In this document: one piece after another, positions 1 through 3,094 of the stretch
Layout: the number at the start of each line of letters is the position of its first letter
Numbering within the stretch: the first letter of the stretch is position 1
Assembly (NCBI GenBank): GCA_017532485.1
Contig: JAFXJE010000003.1
Location: forward strand, 1 to 5,775
Length of the DNA stretch: 5,775 nt
Direction of reading: 5' to 3'
From: Peptococcaceae bacterium
GTDB lineage: Bacteria; Bacillota; Peptococcia; Peptococcales; Peptococcaceae
Translations under genes and position numbers: made by a program
The notes under the pieces: model-generated
The model's database searches: none
What the model was told of the DNA's origin: nothing
Seen by the model: only the letters and a program-made list of their open reading frames with translations

Positions 1-225
1 GAAAATCATAAGGAAATGCGAGCTTTATTGGAAAGTGTGGAAGTAATCTTACAACGAGGAGATTGCTATTCCTTAAAGCAATTAGCTGTCAAAGGCAGTG
101 ATTTATTAGATTTAGGTTATCAAGGTATAGAAGTAGGTAAAAAGCTGCAAGAATTGTTGGAGATAGTTCTGCATGACCCTAGTTTAAATGAAAAAGATTA
201 TTTATTGCAAAAATCTAAAAAGTAA
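1..225 (+). CDS. cca: CCA tRNA nucleotidyltransferase, C-terminal fragment (5' end outside window)
   Basis: This is the last 74 codons of a gene that begins left of the window; reading frame 1 is open from the first base to the TAA at 223-225. CCA-adding enzymes build or repair the 3' CCA end of tRNAs from CTP and ATP in the cytoplasm. The visible part matches the C-terminal body/tail region of the class II (bacterial) enzyme: a basic helix, then 'LAVKGSDLLDLGYQGIEVG', then 'KKLQELLEIVLHDPSLNEKDYLL'. This is the family pattern of L-x-V-x-G-x-D-L, a short G-containing turn, I/V-G-x-x-L and a closing D-P-x-L-N. The catalytic nucleotidyltransferase head is not in the window, so activity cannot be judged. 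The ATG at 16 is an internal Met, not the start. The next gene begins 19 nt downstream on the same strand, suggesting co-transcription. The family call is good; the exact specificity (CCA versus CC- or A-adding) is inferred. Confidence 0.8.
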   Translation, partial: ENHKEMRALLESVEVILQRGDCYSLKQLAVKGSDLLDLGYQGIEVGKKLQELLEIVLHDPSLNEKDYLLQKSKK

Positions 226-244
226 TGAGAGGAATGAAGCTGAC

Positions 245-1024
245 ATGAGAAAATATGAGCTTATTCAATCAGAGCAAAATCAATGGCTGAAAAAATGTAA
301 AGCTTTACAGCAAAAAAAATATCGCCAAGAATATAAAGAGTTTATTGCGGAAGGATTACGATTTGTCGAAGAAGCGCTAAACAGTCATGCTGAAATTAAA
401 ATGATTTTAGTTGCTGAGCAACAAACACAATTATTGGAAAAATTATTTATTCCACAAGATATTCCGGTAATGTTAGTGCAAAAAGGTCTTTTAGAAAAAT
501 GTCTAAATACCGTTAATCCACAAGGCATTGTAGCTATTATCGGACAGCCCGAATGGTCTTGGGACGAATTAGCAAAAATGAAGCGTTTCTTAATTGTAGA
601 TGGAGTGCAGGACCCAGGAAATCTGGGCACAATATTGCGCACTGCTTTAGCTGCAGGAACAGAAGCTGTTCTTTGCCTAAAGGGTACGGTTGATGTCTAT
701 AATGATAAAACCTTGCGTTCGACGATGGGAGCTATTTTTCGCGAACCGATTTATTTTATCGAAGATGTAGACAGCTTACTCCAAGACTTGCAGCAGTGGG
801 GAGTTGCTGTGTTAGTGTCTGATATTCGTGCTGAGAAGAATTATATGGAAATGACTTTTCCAGAAAAAACAGCCTTAGTAGTCAGTAATGAAGCCAATGG
901 GCCGCAGTTGATTAAAAATGGTGATTTGCTGGTAAAAATACCTTTAGCAGAGGGAGCGGAGTCATTAAATGTGGCAGTAGCTACTGGTATTTTACTTTAT
1001 GCTATTCAAACCGGGGGAAAATAA
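245..1024 (+). CDS. TrmH/SpoU-family RNA 2'-O-methyltransferase
   Basis: Encodes 259 aa, the normal length for two-domain TrmH-type enzymes, which transfer a methyl group from S-adenosylmethionine to a ribose 2'-OH in rRNA or tRNA. Residues about 13-100 form the N-terminal substrate-binding domain, with the typical 'KKYRQEYKEFIAEGLRFVEEAL' type signature at 24-45. Residues about 114-255 are the knotted SPOUT catalytic domain. Motif 1 is D123-P-G-N126-L-G-T-I-L-R132-T-A with the catalytic-type Arg132. Motif 2 is S214-N-E216-A-N-G219. Motif 3 is I232-P-L-A-E-G-A-E-S240-L-N242-V-A-V-A. The first residue of motif 2 is Ser, where Gly is the usual residue. The ATG at 245 is chosen because the family alignment begins there; an upstream ATG at 188 would lie inside the preceding gene. 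GAGAGG (227-232) is a rather distant ribosome binding site, 12 nt away. The target nucleotide (23S rRNA G2251-like or another) cannot be told from sequence. Confidence 0.9.
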   Translation: MRKYELIQSEQNQWLKKCKALQQKKYRQEYKEFIAEGLRFVEEALNSHAEIKMILVAEQQTQLLEKLFIPQDIPVMLVQKGLLEKCLNTVNPQGIVAIIGQPEWSWDELAKMKRFLIVDGVQDPGNLGTILRTALAAGTEAVLCLKGTVDVYNDKTLRSTMGAIFREPIYFIEDVDSLLQDLQQWGVAVLVSDIRAEKNYMEMTFPEKTALVVSNEANGPQLIKNGDLLVKIPLAEGAESLNVAVATGILLYAIQTGGK

Positions 1025-1026
1025 TT

Positions 1027-1275
1027 ATGTATATAAAACCTAAATTACATCAACATTATTGGTATGTAGGTCAAGATGATAATGATTTTTGGACGATTTT
1101 AGATAAGGATAATGAAAACGAGGATATGGATAAGTACAATATGGCTTGCCAAAATTGCTTCCTAGATAAAGAAACTGCCGAAAGTCAGCTTTTTGAGCAA
1201 ATTACTCAGCAAATGCGCGAAGATGGTTATCAAATTTGGCTGGAACAAGAACAGAGAAGAAAACAGGGAGTTTAA
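1027..1275 (+). CDS. Small acidic protein of unknown function (82 aa)
   Basis: I do not recognise this protein with confidence. It begins 2 nt after the methyltransferase stop, with GGGGGA at 1013-1018 as a good ribosome binding site, and ends at TAA 1273-1275. It is probably translated together with the upstream gene. It is soluble, with no signal peptide or membrane segment. The N-half is aromatic and acidic (H-Y-W-Y-V-G at 10-15, then a run rich in Asp, Asn and Glu to about residue 38). The C-half (about 47-80) looks helical and is rich in Gln and Glu. The spacing of Y-W-Y, a central W, D-K-Y-N and then 'NCFLDKETAESQLFEQI' loosely resembles small phage or host proteins with a W...D..RY..GN.F.TKEEAE pattern, but that is only an impression. 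Two Cys at 41 and 44 (C-x-x-C) could bind metal, though a single pair is weak evidence. Open frame, ribosome binding site and tight spacing make it a real gene. Confidence 0.75.
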   Translation: MYIKPKLHQHYWYVGQDDNDFWTILDKDNENEDMDKYNMACQNCFLDKETAESQLFEQITQQMREDGYQIWLEQEQRRKQGV

Positions 1276-1303
1276 TTGCAAAAAGAGGGAAATATGCTAT
1301 AAT
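1276..1303 (+). promoter_or_regulatory. Sigma-A-type promoter with extended -10
   Basis: TTGCAA (1276-1281, 4 of 6 consensus bases) is followed after 16 nt by a perfect TATAAT (1298-1303). TG sits one base upstream of the -10 (TGC-TATAAT), making an extended -10. The -35 abuts the stop codon of the preceding gene. The predicted transcription start is near 1310, giving a leader of about 50 nt before the membrane protein ATG at 1360. Upstream read-through is also possible because no terminator lies between the two genes. Confidence 0.65.
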
Positions 1304-1306
1304 GAT

Positions 1307-1331
1307 ATATTGTGGTATATATTATGGTATA
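1307..1331. repeat. Tandem 12-bp direct repeat at the predicted transcription start
   Basis: The 13-mers ATATTGTGGTATA (1307-1319) and ATATTATGGTATA (1319-1331) match at 12 of 13 positions and repeat with a 12-bp period. They lie just downstream of the TATAAT box, overlapping the predicted start of transcription. This is a common place for a repressor operator, but no particular regulator can be named, and in AT-rich DNA chance duplication is possible. Confidence 0.45.
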
Positions 1332-1345
1332 AGTGAAAATTTGGC

Positions 1346-1354
1346 AAAGGGGAG
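1346..1354 (+). promoter_or_regulatory. Ribosome binding site that sets the start of the membrane protein gene
   Basis: AAAGGGGAG lies 5 nt before the ATG at 1360. It supports that ATG over the in-frame GTG at 1333, which has no purine-rich Shine-Dalgarno sequence in front of it. Confidence 0.7.
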
Positions 1355-1359
1355 TAAAT

Positions 1360-1860
1360 ATGGCGGAGAGTTTGGCTGTTTGGTTTACGGAATTATTTAC
1401 CGGTTATCTGCCTAAAGAGTTAATTGTATTTGTAATTTCCATGCTGCCTATTTTGGAATTGCGTGGAGGTTTAATAGCAGCAGCTTTATTAGATATTCCT
1501 TTGTTGGAAGCGATAATTATTTGTTTTATCGGTAATATTTTACCGATACCGTTTGCTTTGTTGTTAGTGCGTCCTGTTTTTAATTGGTTAAGAAAAACAA
1601 GATTGTTTAGACCAATGGTAGAACATTTAGAAGCAAAAGCAATGGGGAAAAGTGATCAAATTCAAAGATATGAGTTTTGGGGCTTAGCTCTTTTTGTAGG
1701 TATTCCTTTACCTGGCACTGGTGCATGGACAGGGGCGTTAATTGCCTCGATGCTCAATATCAGTATTAAGCGAGCTATGCCGCCGATTATCCTTGGTTTA
1801 ATCATGGCGACAACGATAATGTGTTTGATTTCTTATGGTATACCGGCATTATTCCAATAA
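1360..1860 (+). CDS. Small multi-drug export family (COG2426-like) membrane protein
   Basis: Encodes 166 aa, a typical length for this family of small integral membrane proteins (Pfam Sm_multidrug_ex type). Hydrophobic segments run at about 20-44, 48-72 (ending R71-P72), 106-132 and 140-163. A basic/polar loop at about 75-105 is most likely cytoplasmic. Two family hallmarks are visible: 'MLPILELRGGLIAA' (28-41, with the E33-L-R35-G core) and 'GIPLPGTGAWTGALIAS' (114-130, a Pro/Gly re-entrant-like turn). The start at 1360 is set by AAAGGGGAG 5 nt upstream. The gene has its own promoter (1276-1303) and ends just before a hairpin terminator. The 'multi-drug export' name comes from database tradition; a transported substrate is not firmly established for most members, so I would treat it as a putative transporter or membrane protein. 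Its neighbours give no hint of a substrate. Confidence 0.85.
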   Translation: MAESLAVWFTELFTGYLPKELIVFVISMLPILELRGGLIAAALLDIPLLEAIIICFIGNILPIPFALLLVRPVFNWLRKTRLFRPMVEHLEAKAMGKSDQIQRYEFWGLALFVGIPLPGTGAWTGALIASMLNISIKRAMPPIILGLIMATTIMCLISYGIPALFQ

Positions 1861-1861
1861 A

Positions 1862-1887
1862 AAAGCTGGGACTATTGTCCCAGCCTT
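1862..1887. terminator. Shared intrinsic terminator between convergent genes
   Basis: A perfect 8-bp inverted repeat, GCTGGGAC (1865-1872) and GTCCCAGC (1877-1884), encloses a TATT loop. The flanking AA/TT can pair beyond a single mismatch. Read leftward, the hairpin is followed by six T residues (complement of 1859-1864), a classic intrinsic terminator for the minus-strand gene. Read rightward, the tail is CTTAAATAATT, a weaker U-tract. It starts 4 nt after the membrane protein stop and 14 nt from the end of the opposing gene, so it probably serves both, with the leftward direction stronger. Confidence 0.85.
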
Positions 1888-1898
1888 AAATAATTAAA

Positions 1899-2258
1899 TT
1901 AATGGTGGTGGTCACCACAATCATGATGGTCGCAAGCGATTTGGTTGTCAGTTAATTCGTGTCTCAACCATGCTTCAGCAACTTCGCGAACAGGACCGGA
2001 GCAACCACGAATAACTTCGATACCGTTAGCATTTAAAACATTTTTAGCACCGTCACCCATGTTGCCACCCAACATAACTAAAACTCCATATTGAGCTAAA
2101 ATAGGAGCAATACCAGATTTGCAGCCACATCCTTCAGGAGATGCCATGGTTTCTTCAGCTGTGATTTTGCCGTTTTCAACAGTATAAATGGTGTAATGGT
2201 CGCAATGTCCGAAATGGTTGTCGATTACGCCGTCACGAGTAGGTAAACAAATTTTCAT
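1899..2258 (-). CDS. NifX/NifB-type (MTH1175-like) iron-molybdenum cofactor domain protein with Cys/His tail
   Basis: Encodes 119 aa made of a single Nitro_FeMo-Co-type domain (about 1-103) plus a metal-binding-looking tail. The N-terminus 'MKICLPTRDGVIDNHFGHCDHYTIY' shows the family pattern M-K-I-x-x-P-T-x-D-G, x-H-F-G-H (H15-F-G-H18) and Y. Then follow C44-G-C46-K, 'APILAQYGVLVMLGGNMGDGA' (51-71) and G79-I-E-V-I-R-G-C-S-G (79-88), all typical. In nitrogen fixers this domain carries FeMo-co precursors; in non-fixers the stand-alone form is widespread and its job is mostly unknown, often linked to Fe-S or other metal handling. The last 11 residues hold two Cys and five His (C109, H111, H112, C114, H117-119). 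No nif gene is in the window. Start is supported by AAAGGAGG 8 nt upstream and its own promoter; the gene ends at the shared hairpin. The gene is monocistronic as far as can be seen. Confidence 0.88.
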   Translation of the reverse strand: MKICLPTRDGVIDNHFGHCDHYTIYTVENGKITAEETMASPEGCGCKSGIAPILAQYGVLVMLGGNMGDGAKNVLNANGIEVIRGCSGPVREVAEAWLRHELTDNQIACDHHDCGDHHH

Positions 2259-2266
2259 GTTAATAT

Positions 2267-2274
2267 CCTCCTTT
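2267..2274 (-). promoter_or_regulatory. Strong Shine-Dalgarno of the NifX-like gene
   Basis: Read on the minus strand this is AAAGGAGG, a near-perfect match to the 16S rRNA anti-Shine-Dalgarno, 8 nt before the ATG at 2258. It settles the start codon and suggests efficient translation. Confidence 0.85.
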
Positions 2275-2302
2275 GAAGTATGATTTTCTCATTCATTATA
2301 AT
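2273..2302 (+). promoter_or_regulatory. Candidate promoter for rnc-smc
   Basis: TTGAAG (2273-2278, 4 of 6) is followed after 18 nt by a perfect TATAAT (2297-2302). Transcription would begin near 2309, giving a purine-rich leader of about 50 nt without an obvious hairpin before the rnc ATG at 2360. The -10 overlaps that of the opposing promoter. The spacing is one base longer than ideal, so it may be weaker than its partner. Confidence 0.5.
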
Positions 2303-2323
2303 ATAAAAGGGGAAAAAAGACAA
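2295..2323 (-). promoter_or_regulatory. Promoter of the NifX-like gene
   Basis: Read on the minus strand: TTGTCT (2323-2318, 4 of 6), a 17-nt spacer, then perfect TATAAT (2300-2295). The start of transcription should fall near 2288, leaving about 30 nt of leader that includes the AAAGGAGG site. Ideal spacing and a perfect -10 make this the stronger of the two divergent promoter candidates. Confidence 0.65.
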
Positions 2324-2349
2324 TAATAAAAAATAAGTACGATGGAAAG

Positions 2350-2354
2350 AAGGA
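2350..2354 (+). promoter_or_regulatory. Ribosome binding site that sets the rnc start
   Basis: AAGGA (within AGAAGGAAA) lies 5 nt before the ATG at 2360. The alternative in-frame ATG at 2342 has only A/T-rich sequence in front of it, so 2360 is the preferred start; the extra six residues would not belong to the RNase III fold. Confidence 0.65.
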
Positions 2355-2359
2355 AATAT

Positions 2360-3082
2360 ATGATTCCGGAAAAGCGAATTGTTCATTTAAAAAAATTATT
2401 ACAACATTTAGAGTTGGAAGTAGCTGATTTTGAGCAAATCAGTCGTGCTTTGACTCATCCGTCATTTATATTGGAAAATGAGGGTAAAGAAGGTTTGGAA
2501 ATAGTCAACAATCAGCGTTTGGAGTTTTTAGGTGATGCTGTAGTTGATTTACTGGTAGGTGAATATTTATTTCATCAATTTCCACAATATCCGGAAGGTG
2601 TCTTAACTAAAATGCGAGCAGCTTTAGTTTGTGAGGCTACGTTAGCTAATGCAGCCAGACGTTATAATTTAGGTGAATATTTACTGGTCGGAAAAGGTGA
2701 AAAGCTTTGTGGTGGTAATGAACGTACTTCAAATTTGGCTGATGCTTGGGAAGCTTTGATGGCAGCAATTTATTTAGAATTGGGTTTAGAGGAAGTACGA
2801 AGAATAATGATTAAGGCTATTGCACCAGAAATTGACCGCGTGAGAAAAGGACATTTTGGTGATTATAAAACTCAGTTACAGGAATTTGCTCAACAAAGTC
2901 CTGATGCTAAGATTGAATATAAAATTATTTCTGAAGATGGTCCTGACCATGCCAAGAATTTTACAGCAAGGGTTATTGTAAATGAGACAACACAAGCAGA
3001 TGGTATTGGTAAGACTAAAAAAGAAGCAGAGCAAAATGCTGCTTGTCAAGCCTTAATTAAGCTTGGACAAATTGAACAATAG
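2360..3082 (+). CDS. rnc: Ribonuclease III
   Basis: Encodes 240 aa, the usual length for bacterial RNase III, which as a homodimer cuts double-stranded RNA in rRNA precursors, mRNAs and sense-antisense duplexes using Mg2+. The nuclease domain spans about 9-160. It carries 'ALTHPSF' (30-36), the signature N51-Q-R-L-E55-F-L-G-D59-A-V, and the second acidic pair in 'LADAWEALMAAIY' (D128, E131). The four metal-binding acids E55, D59, D128 and E131 are all present. In the signature, position 52 is Gln where Glu is common (N-E-R-L-E-F-L-G-D). The double-stranded RNA-binding domain spans about 168-237, from 'DYKTQLQEFAQ' to 'GKTKKEAEQNAACQAL', with the helix-2 K-K-E-A-E basic signature. smc follows 12 nt later, an order conserved in many Bacillota, so the two are almost surely one transcript. 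The gene is divergent from the NifX-like gene. Confidence 0.95.
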   Translation: MIPEKRIVHLKKLLQHLELEVADFEQISRALTHPSFILENEGKEGLEIVNNQRLEFLGDAVVDLLVGEYLFHQFPQYPEGVLTKMRAALVCEATLANAARRYNLGEYLLVGKGEKLCGGNERTSNLADAWEALMAAIYLELGLEEVRRIMIKAIAPEIDRVRKGHFGDYKTQLQEFAQQSPDAKIEYKIISEDGPDHAKNFTARVIVNETTQADGIGKTKKEAEQNAACQALIKLGQIEQ

Positions 3083-3088
3083 GAGGGG
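3081..3088 (+). promoter_or_regulatory. Strong Shine-Dalgarno of smc, overlapping the rnc stop
   Basis: AGGAGGGG begins inside the rnc TAG stop (3080-3082) and lies 6 nt before the TTG start of smc. The overlap suggests that ribosomes finishing rnc can help open or reload the smc start. Confidence 0.75.
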
Positions 3089-3094
3089 AAAGAA

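Noticed and set aside
188..244. Longer start for the RNA methyltransferase (ATG at 188, 19 extra residues)
   Set aside because: It would overlap the CCA enzyme gene by 38 nt, has no ribosome binding site, and the extra residues do not fit the family; the family's N-terminus aligns with the ATG at 245.
385..642. Minus-strand open frame inside the methyltransferase gene
   Set aside because: It is fully contained in a well-conserved gene on the other strand, and its protein resembles no family.
1325..1333. Second extended -10 (TGG-TATAAG) upstream of the membrane protein gene
   Set aside because: It has no recognisable -35 at 16-18 nt and is better explained as part of the tandem repeat.
1333..1359. 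GTG start at 1333 for the membrane protein
   Set aside because: No Shine-Dalgarno precedes it, it lies close to the predicted transcription start, and the ATG at 1360 has AAAGGGGAG at ideal spacing.
1900..1916. GGTGGTGGTCACCACA as a possible palindromic operator
   Set aside because: It is the coding sequence for the His-rich tail; the self-complementarity follows from His and Asp codons and leaves a loop of only one base.
2342..2359. Earlier ATG for rnc
   Set aside because: Upstream sequence is A/T-rich without a ribosome binding site, while the ATG at 2360 has AAGGA 5 nt before it.
2303..2359. Autoregulatory RNase III hairpin in the rnc leader
   Set aside because: The leader is almost all A and G with few complementary bases, so no stable stem is visible.
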